The position numbers and the translations under genes were made by a program. Below, one piece after another: positions 1 through 11,896 of a DNA stretch of 64,000 bases. The notes under the pieces are model-generated. The model was not told the DNA's origin and made no database searches. It was given only the letters and a program-made list of their open reading frames with translations. This stretch comes from Luidia sarsii (taxonomy: Eukaryota; Echinodermata; Asteroidea; Paxillosida; Luidiidae), in contig OX465104.1 of NCBI GenBank assembly GCA_949987565.1, positions 6,043,248 to 6,107,247 on the forward strand, given 5' to 3'. Position 1 is the stretch's first letter, and each line of letters begins with the position of its first letter.

Positions 1-540
1 CCACGGAATGACCTCGATGACAAAAGCCCCCGTCAATTTCCCCGCGAAGATCTGAAAGATCTCGAACAAACTGAAAGAGGCCTGTACATACAGCGCGCAC
101 GTGGACGCTGAATAGAATTCCCAATAAACTCGTACACCGACTCGCCCCCACATTACAGGCAGTGCACTTCCCACCGCCATCGATTTTTTCCCCGATGAGA
201 AAATCATCGCACCGGGCTGTTCGTCCGCACGATCTCCCTCTCTCCACTCCCATCGATTTTTCCCGCCCTTCAGCACCCTTCCAACTGGACGGACATCCAG
301 GTAGAACGGAATGAACAAATATCTCTTGATGGAGGTGGTTTTTTTGCTTCATCCGTCAACGAGACGAAACCAGTTTTCCGAGCGAGTGAGTAAAGCTGAC
401 CCGGCGGGGTACGGGAGGGAGGCTCGGGGCCGTGGCGACCGGAGCGAGTCGGCCGTTGAAATTCATCGCTTCACGGTCGACGTTTTCGGAGCTGCATGCT
501 TGGCACCCTGGACATCATTTTTTACTCAATAATGATAATA
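1..540. other. Unassigned single-copy-like DNA
   Basis: No open frame here resembles a known protein; the longest is a 73-codon frame at 311-532 that I do not recognise. No repeat, RNA gene or splice-supported exon is visible. Confidence 0.5.
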
Positions 541-840
541 CATGTAGGCCCTTTCCCCTAATAATAATACAATTTTATTTATAGCGCTTTTTCCATTAAA
601 TGTTGAAGAGCGCATTACAATATTAAAAATATCATAAGATTTAAATAGACCCAAACACAACCAAATTTAATTACAAAACACATACAATATCGTTAATTAA
701 AACATTAAATTGTTCAGATAAAACAAACCCAAAATTACAACCACCTAGAGTTTTCCAATTAATAAATAACTTTTGTAAACAGATAAGTTTTTAACATTGT
801 TTAAAAAGTGACAACACTGTTACTGCCGTGATCAAAATAA
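541..840. repeat. AT-rich dispersed repeat with TTTATTTATAGCGC end
   Basis: The stretch is strongly AT-rich. It begins near 570 with TTTATTTATAGCGCTTTTTC and a nearby reverse partner (GAAGAGCGCATTAC). This type of short AGCGC hairpin near a repeat end recurs in many animal genomes; the assignment to a dispersed repeat is inference. No coding frame is present. Confidence 0.35.
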
Positions 841-852
841 AAAGGTGAACCT

Positions 853-1085
853 CAATAGACCGATTGCGCGACCAATGTTTACACGCCATCACGTGACTTA
901 TAGTGGGCATTTTTGCATCTCATTTGGTGCAGAACAGGAGTGGAAATGAGCAAAGAAGACTATCGTATTGTCCACATTCTTCTCTGTACATTACCATCGC
1001 TGCTCTGCGCCAAATGAGATGAAAAAGATACCCACTATAAGTCACGTGATGGCATCTAAACAGTGGTCGTGTAATCGGTCTATTG
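853..1085. mobile_element. Hairpin MITE, family M1 (full copy)
   Basis: A long imperfect inverted repeat of about 230 bp. The left end CAATAGACCGATTGCGCGAC is mirrored by the right end near 1064-1085 (AATCGGTCTATTG). Inner arms also match: the CCATCACGTGACTTATAGTG block at about 888 pairs with its complement near 1033. A second full copy lies at 44493 and partial copies at 27489 and 28365. It has no coding capacity; the short minus-strand ORF inside is a shadow. It is a non-autonomous DNA-transposon-like element. Confidence 0.8.
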
Positions 1086-1149
1086 CTCGGAGATGCTTCG
1101 ACACCGGCGCTTGCTTTAACAGAAAAGGAAGGTAAATGCTTCAATACCT

Positions 1150-1290
1150 CTGACTGGCGCCCCCCCCGGCAAAGACTATGCTTGACTATGTGGGAAGATC
1201 ACCATCTAAGGACTGATGGCCGGCTCAGTTGGTAAGAGCGCTGCTACGCAAAACCAGAGGTCTCGGGTTCAAATCCATGAACCCATCGTA
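1150..1290 (+). mobile_element. tRNA-derived SINE, family S1
   Basis: A pol III type promoter is visible: A box GGCTCAGTTGG at 1222-1232 and B box GGTTCAAATCC at 1266-1276, spaced as in a tRNA. A conserved leader (CTGACTGGCGCC, GGCAAAGACTA, CCATCTAAGG) precedes the tRNA-like part. The same leader and tRNA part occur at 26281 (+) and 42780 (-), which argues for a dispersed SINE and not a functional tRNA. The anticodon arm is not properly paired. Confidence 0.75.
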
Positions 1291-1336
1291 AGTTGTGACA
1301 GGCCGTATACGGCTTCTATGCCTCGCCTTGCGATCC

Positions 1337-1703
1337 GGTGTAACGATCTTAGACGGGCTCCCGTGCCGTGACGTCACTGGCTTTCGCGAACGAACACAGT
1401 TTGCTTTTGATTGTATAACGTCAATCGATACACCCTTATTACGGGGGAACAACTGTAGCATATTTCTCCCCAAATGTAAAACTGCAAGTTCTAGGCCTAG
1501 GTACTATAGGCTGCGTACTGAGCGTTGTTGGTAAATAACTACGGGTCAACGAACGTGCCTGAAAGCGCTGCATTGCCAATGGCCGTATCGACTCAGCACG
1601 GCCTTCAAATTGGACAACTACCATACGCACTGCGCATGGCGTTTTTATCCCTACATGGTAACGGTCTCATCTGAGCATGGGACCCGGATCAGACCGCTAC
1701 ACC
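1337..1703. mobile_element. TIR element, family M2 (short copy)
   Basis: The element begins GGTGTAACGATCTTAGACGG and ends CCGGATCAGACCGCTACACC, an imperfect terminal inverted repeat. A longer copy with the same ends and about 70 to 90% similar interior lies at 19459-19955. No transposase frame is present, so it is non-autonomous. Short ORFs within it are not conserved between the two copies. Confidence 0.75.
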
Positions 1704-2220
1704 GGGCCACAAGATGCGAAGAGTCCCGCCGGTGACATCGACCGCTGGTCAGCGGACTCTTACGTTACGCCCACTGTAACCACCACGGCTTCCCTTGGGC
1801 AGAACACAGAACCCCCGTATACACCACTCCTCCGTTCATTCACGCCGCGGCTGATCACACGCACCAAAGATGTATCCCCGTGGCCTCGCTGGTACGCACC
1901 CATTTTTTCCCACCCAACGCGCGCACTGCTCGGTGAGAGAAGCAATTAGTAACGAAAGCGTCTTGCCCGCGGAGGTCGGGAAGGAGCCGAACGTGCGCAG
2001 ACCCTTCGGCTAATGAACTCCCGAGACTGGGCACACTATACGCGATTGCTTGGCCACGACAAACCGTGCGGTGCGACCACTGCACAATGGAGAGAAAAAA
2101 GGGGCAAAGGCTGTTTTTTTTAGTGGAAGCCAGCGTCCGAAGCCATTTCAGTGCCAGCATTATACCGAAGGTTGACCAGCCTTTCCGTTCAGAACATCTA
2201 AAATCTCACCGTGGGCCTCT
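1704..2220. other. Unassigned intergenic DNA
   Basis: Several short overlapping frames exist on both strands (up to 101 codons) but none looks like a known protein or is repeated elsewhere. I see no RNA gene or repeat. Confidence 0.4.
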
Positions 2221-2221
2221 T

Positions 2222-2400
2222 CAGTCTCCTGAAGACGAGCAGAGTACACTGTTCGAAACGTCGAGTTCCTCCGGTTCTTTTCAGAACCACACTTAATCAC
2301 AAAAGAGAATTTACATGGTGTCTCCGCAAACCTATTTATCCTGATATTCTCACCATGCAAACCTTCAAACCTCATTAAGCCTATTATGTCAAAATGCAAT
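2222..2400 (+). ncRNA. Hammerhead-like ribozyme and retroelement 3' end, family B, copy 1
   Basis: The core at 2229-2262 reads CTGAAGA, one extra C, a 6-bp stem II (GAGCAG with CTGTTC, loop AGTACA), then GAAACGTC. The predicted cleavage site follows the C at 2262. Directly before and after lie CTC and GAG, which can form a short stem I. Downstream comes a second hairpin (GGTTC, loop TTTTCA, GAACC) and a conserved tail, GGTGTCTCCGCAAACCT and CCATGCAAACCTTCAAAC, shared with copies at 5046, 31152, 31429 and 34781. This is probably the 3' end of a Penelope-like or related retroelement. Self-cleavage is inference. Confidence 0.6.
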
Positions 2401-3320
2401 ATTTATTCCCAGCCCTGTTCTCTTTAGTATTTTTTCGCCTATCAAGGTTGGGGGACTGACAGTTCCATAATTATAATGTTGATGACATTCATAACCATCA
2501 CACAGCGATGGATAGATTGTGGAACGATCACACAGCGTTCAAGATCTGTCGAGCTGACGATCCTTAACCAATACACCGATACCAATCTGGAATCGTCAAC
2601 CAAATTAGCGACAATGGATCAAAACATTCTGTTCCCTCAACACACCTGGGTAAAAAAAAAATCTTGGTCTGTTATACCATTCTCCCGTCCGTTATAAAGC
2701 GGGCCCTTATCAATGCTATATGGGGGGGGGGGGACAACCACCACAGCGGATTTACTGGCGTCAGTTGCTCGTGAAATTTTTTGCGTGAAGACCTTTTGGC
2801 GCGGCAATAGGGGGATCATATTAGATTGCACTGCCCGCATAAGGCCGGGAGAAGAACAGGAAGGAGTTTGCGTATATGCTGTGGGCCTGCATACTGTACA
2901 ATTCCCCCCTCTCTCTTCCCGTTGGCCGTTGGCGTGATGAAAGAGCTCGGCCAAGATACCGTTGGGGCAACCCGATATGCCACTGCTGGTGGGGGAGACG
3001 GTGGGGTGGGGGCGGACGTTCTCTGGCGAGTGTTGTCAATGGAACCACGCATTGTGGAGAGCTCCAGGCTCGCTGGGGGGCTTCTGAGGGGGGTGGGGGG
3101 GGGTTGAGGATAGGGTGGGGAGGAAGAGACGAGACGGGGATAAGCCCATTCATAACATTGCCAGGGAAGACGGATGGTATTTGCTCATACCCAGGCCACA
3201 TATTGACGGCGATTTCCGTCGACATTCCAAGGACATCATTGCGGTGACGGTAGTGGTGGAGATGCTGGTGATACTGATAATGATGATGATGAGGAAGATG
3301 ATGTTTATTATCTTCCTTCT
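2401..3320. other. Unassigned DNA with G-runs
   Basis: Contains poly-G runs at about 2721 and 3088-3106 and a short GATGATGATG stretch near 3280. ORFs on both strands are low-complexity shadows. No gene is supported. Confidence 0.4.
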
Positions 3321-3490
3321 GCTGTCACTGCTCCTCTGCCTCCTCCCATTCCACTCCTCCTCCTTACCCTCCTCATCCTCCCCGTCCCTCCCTCACCTCA
3401 CATCCTCCTCACCATCCTTTCCCTCATCCTCATTCTCCTCTCTCTCCTCCTCGTTCTCCCCCTCCTCGCTATCCTCTCCATCCTATACAG
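3321..3490. repeat. TCC-rich polypyrimidine tract
   Basis: Imperfect (TCC)n/(CTCCTC)n sequence with almost no purines on the plus strand. The 140-codon frame crossing it owes its length to the missing stop codons in such sequence. Confidence 0.8.
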
Positions 3491-4260
3491 TCCTCTTCGT
3501 AATTAACAATCAATACATAATACGCCCTGTAGACTAAGTTTGTAAATCCTTTATTTGCATCGGTGTAACCGAATCAACGAGATAAACCGTCGAAGGTGTT
3601 CTATTTCTCACAATAATATTGTTGGAAAGCCATTTGTTCTCCAATCTCGGTAAATCGATAGTTGTGTGTAAGGCAGTAAGCCAACGCGTACCCGCACGCT
3701 CGCAGTATATCTAGTATGCGTCATATTAAGAGTGGACGTTGGTACAGCGAAAATTCGATTACCAACCCCTGGGCGTCATGTGGTCTGACAGCCGCGCGTC
3801 CTGTAATTTCACCTAAATCCTCCCCCTCGTCGAAGCCACCGAGATCCACTTCTCCACAAAAAAAAAAAAAAAATAATAATAATTGGGCTTCGCCCCCGAT
3901 AACGCCACTCTATAACAACATGCACATCTGTCAGTTGCTGTGTACTTGTTTTTTTTTATTAAGGCTTCGGAGTTCGTTCAGTATCGGGGCGGCATTTTCC
4001 GTCGACCTCCCCATCCCCCACTTTTGATCGAATCAAACCCGGTGCGCTGGCGTATAAATGCGGCTAACACGCAACGCCGTACCCGCACGTGTAGGCGGGA
4101 CGACGATGAAGCCCCTTAAAAGAGCCGCTTCGAAATCACATTATACCCCGCCGACGCGTGTCGTAATTATGTGACTGACCGCACCACCGGCCGCTACGCA
4201 TACACGCGCGTACATTTTTGTTGTTACAAATTCTGCCACGGTACCCCTAGATACCAAGTT
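3491..4260. other. Unassigned intergenic DNA
   Basis: A poly-A run and a short TAATAATAAT stretch lie near 3858-3882. No coding frame, repeat family or RNA gene is recognised. Confidence 0.4.
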
Positions 4261-4550
4261 CACTAGCCGAGCAGGTATTTTGTGGCACCCCTGCCATCAG
4301 AACGCAAGAGACGCGGGTTTGAATCCGCCGTATTGCACCTTTCTTCCCTACTACAAGCAGGCGATGAACTGACCGCACAATTTTAGGCCGGTGCGCGCCA
4401 CGCGAAGGACGAATGCCGTACTTAAGTTACGCCCCCCACGCAAATCTCAATAACGCTCGGGTATCAGGTCACACGATGCGGTAGATGGTCAGCGCGCGGA
4501 ACGCGGTGAGTCGTGAGATTGCATTCATATTGCACCCCATTGTAAACAAC
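4261..4550 (+). other. Diverged tRNA-like segments (possible SINE remnants)
   Basis: GGGTTTGAATCC at about 4315-4326 resembles a B box. TAGATGGTCAGCGCGCGGAACG at about 4481 resembles an A-box arm of a tRNA-derived SINE. Neither folds into a full tRNA, and no second copy is seen in the window, so this is tentative. Confidence 0.3.
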
Positions 4551-4850
4551 ATTACCGTCAATTTCGGCCACAGAGATAATGTAGGACAACCGACCGTTGC
4601 CAACAGTGCCAGTATAGAGAATTAACTTAATCCAAAAGATGGTGAATTTTGTTATTCAATTATGCCAACATCTCAAATATTTACAGGGCCTGTCGATCCG
4701 ATAGCGGCAGGACCTTTCCCACCGGTCGAGAGGTCGTGGTAGAGTAGAAACGTAACGTCATGTCCTTGAAATTGTTTGTGTACGTTTTCTGAGCAAGGTA
4801 GCAATTCATTTTGCACCTTTTTTCGTATTCAATAATTTCAGTACTTTTCT
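4551..4850. other. Unassigned intergenic DNA
   Basis: No gene or repeat is recognised here. Confidence 0.4.
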
Positions 4851-4892
4851 GCCTTTGAAAAAAAAAGTCCTGCTAGAATCAAAACGTCAGAC
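4851..4892 (+). ncRNA. Degenerate hammerhead-like end, family A
   Basis: GCCT, a TTGA start, an A-run, TCCTGCTAGAATC, AAAACGTC and AGAC follow the order of the better copies at 13029, 21061 and 59257. The A-expansion and the loss of the G in GAAA make cleavage unlikely. Confidence 0.5.
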
Positions 4893-5039
4893 ACTCTACA
4901 TCTTTGAGCATTTAGGTCATTTATTAGTCAGTAAGCAGTTTGCAAGATTTGTGTATATCGCTCTTGATTAGTTATGAATTTGATTATGTAGGCCGGTAGG
5001 CCCAAAGAGTCGATATTCGACCCAAGCTCAACCAACCAA

Positions 5040-5200
5040 ATTTTCCCGACGACGGGCAGAATTCACACTACCCGAAGCGTTTGAGTTACCGGCTCTTTTC
5101 AGAGCCATAGTCCCTCTCTCAAGAGACGATATACACGGTGTCACCGCGAACCTCATGTTCTTGGTAATCCACAATGCAAACCTTGACAAATCTTATCCAA
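5040..5200 (+). ncRNA. Hammerhead-like ribozyme and retroelement 3' end, family B, decayed copy
   Basis: The core at 5046-5081 has CCGACGA in place of CUGANGA, stem II GGGCAG/CTACCC with one mismatch, and GAAGCGTT. The downstream hairpin is the GGCTC/GAGCC form, where copy 1 at 2229 has GGTTC/GAACC: a compensatory change in the same stem. The tail GGTGTCACCGCGAACCT and CACAATGCAAACCTTG is conserved. The core substitutions suggest it is inactive. Confidence 0.55.
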
Positions 5201-6215
5201 TCAATAATTGTGTCGAGGATCAACCGTTAGCACTGTTTATGCACGATATTACTGCCAGCCTTCAGCAGGCCCGTGTGCTGATACACTGGACCTCGCTGGT
5301 CGCGCACGTCTTGCATTTGGGGGCCAAAACAACAAAACAAAAGCAGAGCCGACCATTTCGTCTGGGAGAGGAGGAGAATGTCCGTGGATGAGGGCCCGTC
5401 CCATCCGCCCTGTTTTACTGTTTGCACTAATCATTATGTTCCGTGCCCCGAGTGAGTTAGCGCAGCGATCTCCCCTCCCTTCTCTCCCCTGCGGCTGTCC
5501 GATCGAGTCTGATGCACAGTCCGTACACGGACCGTACCGGGGCAGAGACACAATTAAAGAAAAAAAAAGACCGAGCCACGGAATAAAACACATGCCCCCA
5601 GGGGGGGGGGGGGGCAATGGCCAATGTAAAAAAATCCCAACAAATTCCCTGGGGTGGAGGACTCGAAAACTGATCCGATAAGGTGCTGTACTATTATAGC
5701 TTCGCGCCTCGTACTCAAAGAAAGAAGGGGCCGAGGGTGTTCGCACGGTAATAATGATTGCCTGGGATTAGCCCCGGGAGGTATTGAAGAGGACTCAACG
5801 GCAGCTTCCTACGGTATAGCATTACATGTACATTCATTGGGCCTCGCTGGTTCCCTGCCTTTTTACCCACAGCCACCCCCGCAAACCTTGCGGTCGAACT
5901 GGTAACGCGCATCGTGCCCGCGTACAGTCGAGTCACGACCGTGACAATACAGTCACGTACAGAAGGACTGCTCTCAATGCAATACCCCTTCTATTAATTG
6001 GTTTACCCCCCACCCACATAGAAAATAATGGAATTGGATAGGACCCCGAACGTCTCCTTCACACGTCACAGCCCCACCCCTCCCTCATTTCTGATTTTCT
6101 CGTGGAAATGGCGTGAACTTTAATAATGAAGCGTTCTCGGACGCCATTTTGAAAGGGCAGCGGTGCCTGCTGTTCGTTCTGTTATGTGTAATCGCGAGGA
6201 ATGGGTCTGTCTTCT
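5201..6215. other. Unassigned intergenic DNA
   Basis: Overlapping frames on both strands (up to 165 codons) have no recognisable domain. A poly-G run is present at about 5601. No exon is supported by splice sites together with homology. Confidence 0.4.
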
Positions 6216-7030
6216 TCTGTCGCTCTTTCTGTCGACTCCCTTCCCTCTCACCCCTTCCCTTTCTATCTCTCCCTCTCCATCCCTTCCATCCTCTGTCCCC
6301 TTTCCTCTTTCTCCCTTTCCACCTCTTTCCCTCTCCCTCTCCCCTTTCTCCTCGTACCTCAGTCTCTTCCCCTCTCCGTCTTTCGCTCTCTTTCTGTCTA
6401 TCTATAGGCCTAGGCCTGAATTTCCCTCTCCCACTCACTTTCGCTATCTCCCTCCCTCTCCCCCTCTATCTTTGTCTCTTTCCTCTTTCTCTTCCTCCCT
6501 TTTTTCTCTATCCTTTCTCTTTCTCTCTATCCCACACTCAATTTATCACCTCCTCTCTCTCTATCTTTATCTCTCTCCTCTCTTCTTCTCTTTCCCCTGT
6601 ATCCTAGTCTCTTTCTCTCTGTCCCACACATTTATCTTCCCCTCTCTCCCTCTCCCCTCTATCTTTATCTCCTCTCTTCTCTCTTCCTCTCTGTTCCCCT
6701 CTATCCTTTCTCTTTATCTCTGTCCCACACTCCATTTATTTCCCCCTCTCCATCTCCCCTCTATCTTTGTCTCTCTCTTCTCTCTTCCTCTCTGTTCTCC
6801 TCTATCCTTTCTCTTTCTCTCTATCCCACACTCCATTTTTCTCCCCCTCTCCCTCTCCCCTCTACCTTTGTCTTTCTCTTCTCTCTTCCTCTCTGTTCTC
6901 CTCTATCCTTTCTCTTTCTCTCTATCCCACACTCCATTTATCCCCCCCTCTCTCTCTCTCTTCCCCCCCCACTTTCTCCATCTCTTCCTGTCTCTCCCCG
7001 TCCCCATCTCCATATATCTTCCCCCTCTCG
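6216..7030. repeat. Polypyrimidine minisatellite (about 110-bp period)
   Basis: About 800 bp of nearly pure C/T on the plus strand. Within it a longer unit recurs, with the phrases CTATCCTTTCTCTTTCTCTC and ATCCCACACTCCATTTAT repeated roughly every 110 bp from about 6500 to 6940. The 293-codon plus-strand frame is an artefact of missing stops. Confidence 0.85.
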
Positions 7031-7540
7031 TGCGCGGCCAATAAACATACCAAGCTTCCCCGAGCCCCCGTGTACAGCCGACATCAATAAGTCACTTATC
7101 AAGCGGTATGGCATCCGGCGACCGCCCCGCGACGCGCACCGTCCGTCCGACACATTAAAGGTATTTACACACCATTTGGTAATTGAATCGCGGAGTCGAA
7201 GTGGGAGAGGCCTGACGCGCTGATTCACCGGGGCCTTTCTCGAAGCCGGACCGGCAGGGGAGAGGGAGAGAGAGAGAGAGAAGAAGGGAGAGAATTGCAA
7301 TCTCCACCTTTGTCCGTGCGACGTCTATCATCCGTGTCGTATCATCTTCTCTCTTCCTTTCTATATAGTCCTTGTCTCGCATGAAGAAAGGCGTGCGGGA
7401 ATCGACACGCCAGACCTTCGACTTTGGTTAGACTTCATACGTCATTCTTGTCATTCATCCTCATCTATAAATCTTTTTGATTTCGCATTGGTAATTTTGA
7501 AGAGAAAATCAAAGCTGCACCAAGCCTCGGTTTGGAAAAT
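7031..7540. other. Unassigned intergenic DNA
   Basis: Short GA tract at 7261-7282. No coding, RNA or repeat feature is recognised beyond that. Confidence 0.4.
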
Positions 7541-7740
7541 TAATTCCCATAGATTAATTCCTATAGATTAATTCCCATAGATTAATTCCCATAGATTAAT
7601 TCCCATACATTAATTCCCATACATTAATTCCCATACATTAATTCCCATATATTAATGCCCATACATTAATTCCCATACATTAATTCCCATACATTAATTC
7701 CCATACATTAATTCCCATACATTAATTACCATACATTAGT
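7541..7740 (+). repeat. 15-bp tandem repeat (ATTAATTCCCATACA)
   Basis: About 13 tandem copies of a 15-bp unit. The first four or five end in ATAG and the later ones in ATACA, so the array has a left and a right subtype, as expected from local slippage or unequal exchange. Confidence 0.95.
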
Positions 7741-8915
7741 TCGTCGCCCTTTTGGACGCAACTGCTGCCGAACACTTCCCGATCTACCCGAAACCTTGGT
7801 TTGTTTGAAACCTATTTTGATGTACGGATGCCGACCCACTCCTCATACCCACACAAAATACTGCAACTAGAAGATTACTGCTGAATTTCCTCGCATTTAT
7901 CTACAGAAACGTTCACACACGCTTGGTATAGATCTATTGCTTGAATCGGATAACGAATGTGTATGCACTTTGCTTATGTGCGATGTTGCCAACGCGGCTC
8001 AACGACGGGCCAATTTCACGGAATATTGTCGCCGCTTTGAAATGCCGCGCTCAGTACGATCGAGTCACCGGCAAAGGTTCGCCTTTTATTCGATAACACA
8101 TTGGAAAACAAGTCAAGAGCAATTAGCGCTGCTCTTAGAGGAATGGTTATTTTTTCCCAGCCTGTTTATTTAAGGATGATTTCTGGTGTGTAAGTAAGCC
8201 CGTAGAATTGGCCATATCCCATTACTCGACTAGTGCACGCAGAGTATTGAACGCCCGCTATGAATATGTTTCTCTCGGACTCGATTGCCAAGATTCGTCG
8301 GTTACCACACGATGTATTGCATCCATTGACGCGTCTCTCTCTCTCTCTCTTATAAGGGCGTTTGTCTTCCTCCCTCCCTCTTCGCGGGTACGGGTAGGCG
8401 CGTCACGATATTCGAGCTGGCCATTCGCACCAATTAGGGCAGCCGAGTGTTTACGAACGGCGTAACTGTGCTGCAGCCGTGTGCGCAGTGATCGGTGTGC
8501 GGGTACTTGCGTCGATGGTATATGGATCCTGCTGCGCCGTGCGTGTAAGGCCAGGGAGCCTGTTATAGCTTCACTTGCTCTATTGGCGTTGGCTCACAGT
8601 GCGAGCTCGAGTGAACATTTGAGATGGATTCGATTTTGTTTTTGTGCATCGCCCATGAAGACGACGCAGTTCGGGGCTGTGCGCACGCGCACATGGTAGC
8701 CGTTGGTTGGCTGCCATCGTGCAATCGTGCAAAACGATTTTTCAAATTGGATCGAAGATGAAAACCCACGGTCTGACAGTTGATCCCAGAAGGACCTTTC
8801 TCATTATCAGAATGAGGACAGCGCCCTTCCAAAGATTGGTAGATTTCCACCTTCCAGTTAGTGACAAGTTGGCAACAACTTTGGTATCACTAAAATGACC
8901 CCCCCTCTTTTTAGT
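7741..8915. other. Unassigned intergenic DNA
   Basis: Several frames of 60 to 95 codons lack recognisable domains. A short TCTC run sits at 8335-8350. No gene can be supported. Confidence 0.4.
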
Positions 8916-8916
8916 C

Positions 8917-9220
8917 ATCTTCCTTCCTTCCTTCCTTCCTTGCTTGCTTGCTTGCTTGCTTGCTTCCTTGCTTGCTTGCTTGCTTGCATGCTTGCTTGCT
9001 TGCTTCCTTCCTTCCTTCCTTCCTTCCTTCCTTCCTTCCTTCCTTCCTTCCTTCCTTCCTTCCTTCCTTCCTTCCTTCCTTCCTTCCTTCCTTCCTTCCT
9101 CCCTCCCTTCCTTCCTTCCTTCCTTCCTTCCTTCCTTCCTTCCTTCCTTCCTTCCTTCCTTCCTTCCTTCCTTCCTTCCTTCCTTCCTTTCTTCCTTCCT
9201 TCCTTCCTTCCTTCCTTCCA
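8917..9220. repeat. (TTCC)n / (TTGC)n tetranucleotide array
   Basis: About 300 bp of TTCC repeats, with a block of TTGC variants at about 8938-9004 and minor interruptions (CCTCCC near 9100). All three frames stay open on both strands, which produces spurious PSFL- and EGRK-repeat ORFs. Confidence 0.97.
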
Positions 9221-10334
9221 GTTTCGGCTTCATTCCCGATATCATAAAATAAAACACACGAATTCCCTTAAATTTGGTACGTAATGTGTTGAAAACGACG
9301 TTCTTTTTCGTATCCCGCGATTTTTTGTGCTTGTGTGAACGCGAGCAAGAAAAACCCCGGTTTTTGAATCGCGATTAGGCTATTTTAACGGTGGAAACGG
9401 CCGTAACACAGGGCCACTGACACTTCGCACATCAACCCATTCATCGAGTGTATACTCACTCGCCTGATCCTTGCACACGAAAGGTTAACGTCTGCCAACC
9501 ATTGTGTGGAGAACACCGGACGTTTGATTTGGTTCGTTAGCCGTAACCGAGTTCGGTTCTCGTGACAGTTGCACGTCAGAAGGATGGATACTGTACGCCA
9601 CAAATTTGCAGACCCCCCAAAAAAATCATTTTCTCCCTTGGATCCCGAACAAACAATCTGTCTGCAGGTTTTGATTAAAAAGAAGCTTTTGAGACAGCCG
9701 TGTGGCAGTCAACAACATGCACTGCATTTCTATTCGTCCGCCGATTGGGAATCTGGAAAATGAATGTCGACACGAGGCGCTTACGAGACTGCTGTATATT
9801 CATTCGCCCGTATTGATTTCAACCTCTAAGCCAGCGAATGTTTCTCTATAATCTGGCTCTGGCGATATACAGGCCTGTTTTGGGTTAATTTTGTCCCCTT
9901 GAAGGTTATACAGAACTGTAAATATTTAGAGGGGATGGTTTCGATCTGAGCAGGAGGACCGTTCTCATCAAAAGGAGCCGTTTCATCTGCTTTTGAAAGA
10001 GGGATCGAAACTTCAGGCCCTCTAGATTTTGCAGCTGTGCATTGTGGGCGCAGCTGGCAGATTGCAGCATCTTTGAAATGTCTTGAAGATCAGAGCTCCT
10101 GTGGTAGATGTTCGGATGCATAATATATAATGCAATCACGGCGGATCCGCGGACCAGCTAGCTATTATTCTCGCCTCAGGTCCTGCGTCTGCAAATCTGA
10201 ATCCGGCTTAGCGGTGGTATCCCGCAGTGCTTTAAAAATGCAACATCAATCATTGATTCTTTGTTCCTGATTCAACTCAGGAAAACAAAAATCTGGGGAC
10301 TGGTCGTTTTTTTTTAAATTTTTTTGGTGGGGGT
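9221..10334. other. Unassigned intergenic DNA
   Basis: Small frames only (up to 77 codons). No repeat shared with the rest of the window and no RNA gene is seen. Confidence 0.4.
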
Positions 10335-10712
10335 GGTTTAAAGGCCCTATACAACATTGGTAAAGGGCAAAAGATTACCACAGTTTGTGTGTTTAACCAT
10401 TAAACATTCCGAAAAAATAAATCCTGCGATGTTTTTTATTTTTATTTCAAATGGTAATCTGAGAAAGTAGATAAGGCAAAAAACCCTCACGGTTTTCGAA
10501 TCGTTCTGTAGTGTAAAGAAATAGTTGATTACTCGCGAGTAATAGCGTAATAACTATTTTTCAATGTTTGAGTGAAGATTTGTCGAGAAGTACAGCATCC
10601 CAGAGCGTAAGATTTTAACATGAGGATTTTATCATGACCATCTACAAACTGTGTGAAGGATATCTGTGGACATCAATATTTTCCGATCTTCCCAATGTTG
10701 TATTTGGCCTTT
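10335..10712. mobile_element. MITE, family M3 subtype a
   Basis: Ends AAAGGCCCTATACAACATTGG and CCAATGTTGTATTTGGCCTTT form terminal inverted repeats. Internal landmarks are AAACATTCCGAAAAAATAAA, a short palindromic block around TTACTCGCGAGTAATA at 10530, and ACAAACTGTGTGAAGGATATC. An inverted copy of the same subtype lies at 23585-23955. It has no coding capacity. The sequence just after it (ACTCGATGAGAACGCAGGGA) is repeated after the copy at 14588. Confidence 0.8.
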
Positions 10713-11895
10713 AACTCGATGAGAACGCAGGGACAAATCCACGCTGCCGGCTGTGTTGGGCCAGACTCAGTCTTGCAGGATTCCGCATTCACTTATCAGC
10801 ATTTTCTAGTCCACCCCTCACCCCCCCACCCCTCTGATGAAGATTGTGATCGCCCAGAGCTACGGGTCCACTGATATTTAAGCTTGGGCTTTGCGGAATG
10901 AACAAAAAAATAAAGATGGGCACGCCAGAAATTGCAGAATTGTGATCTTGATGCAAGCAATCAAAAGAGTCATAACAGAATGATGAACAAAAATCCTTTA
11001 TTTTTTTTACATTCTAGGCTATTAGCCTAGGAAATTAAATTACTGATATATTATAATTATAAGCAGCAGGGAGCGGTCCATGGAGTTCTAATTAGGGCTT
11101 TTATATGCAATTACTTTATGCGGTGATAAAACGACCTTCCTTACGGCATAATATCGTCCTATTACGTCGACAAATGCAACTTCCCTGCGTTATATAGCGT
11201 AATCATAACGCCGTAATACGGCCTTCGAACGCCGAAATAAAAAAAAGCAGAAGTCAGCTCTCGGCACTTCTGAATCGTCTTCCTTACACCATTAAACACC
11301 GTGGTTTGTTCTCCTCCAATTTCGTCTCCCGTCTCCTTTACCCTTTGTGGCCTATACTTGGGGGCAATTTTTTCCCCCCTTTGAAACACGATAATCTTCA
11401 CTAACAGCTGAAATATCTGATCGTTCATCCTTTGGGGGGGGGGGATGGGGGCAGTGCGTAATGAAATCGCTTCCACTGTGCCGAGATGATGATAGTTCAA
11501 TAAACATCCCTTCCGACCTCTCCCTTCTATTATGCGGACACGGGTTTGTCTGAAGGCCGCTCTTCTCGAATTGCCGCAGTTTATCAGCACGACGTAGGCC
11601 TATATTATAAATCCCGCCACCTGCCGCTTCCAACCAAGAACTCACGTAATGCACCCGAAAATAATACCGGGTATACGGTACGCGCACGTGCCTCGCGTGT
11701 GTAAGTGGCATGGACGAAATGTCCGATCTTCCCTCCTCCAGAAGGAAACCTTAGTTCGCACCCTGAGCGTTTTCCCGGCATGCAGCCCGAACCTTTCTTT
11801 CGCAGATCCGTTGTTCTTCACGTAAGCGGCATCCGGCGAACGTGCGATTTACAATCTGTCTTCAAGTGGCTGCTCGGCCAGTTGCACGGGACTCC
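10713..11895. other. Unassigned DNA, partly duplicated
   Basis: About 10713-10762 is shared with 14889-14935 (see the M3 chimera). The rest contains a G-run at 11431 and no recognisable gene; the 142- and 119-codon minus-strand frames overlap each other in different frames and have no known domain. Confidence 0.4.
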
Positions 11896-11896
11896 T

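Noticed and set aside
1205..1290. A functional tRNA gene
   Set aside because: A and B boxes are present but the acceptor and anticodon stems do not pair, and the unit is repeated with a common leader: a SINE.
6163..7044. 293-codon Ser/Leu/Pro frame
   Set aside because: Polypyrimidine tract without stop codons; no domain and no start context.
7541..7740. CRISPR-like array
   Set aside because: Units are directly adjacent 15-mers without spacers, in an animal genome.
8742..9257. EGRK and PSFL repeat proteins
   Set aside because: Tetranucleotide repeat; all frames on both strands are open.
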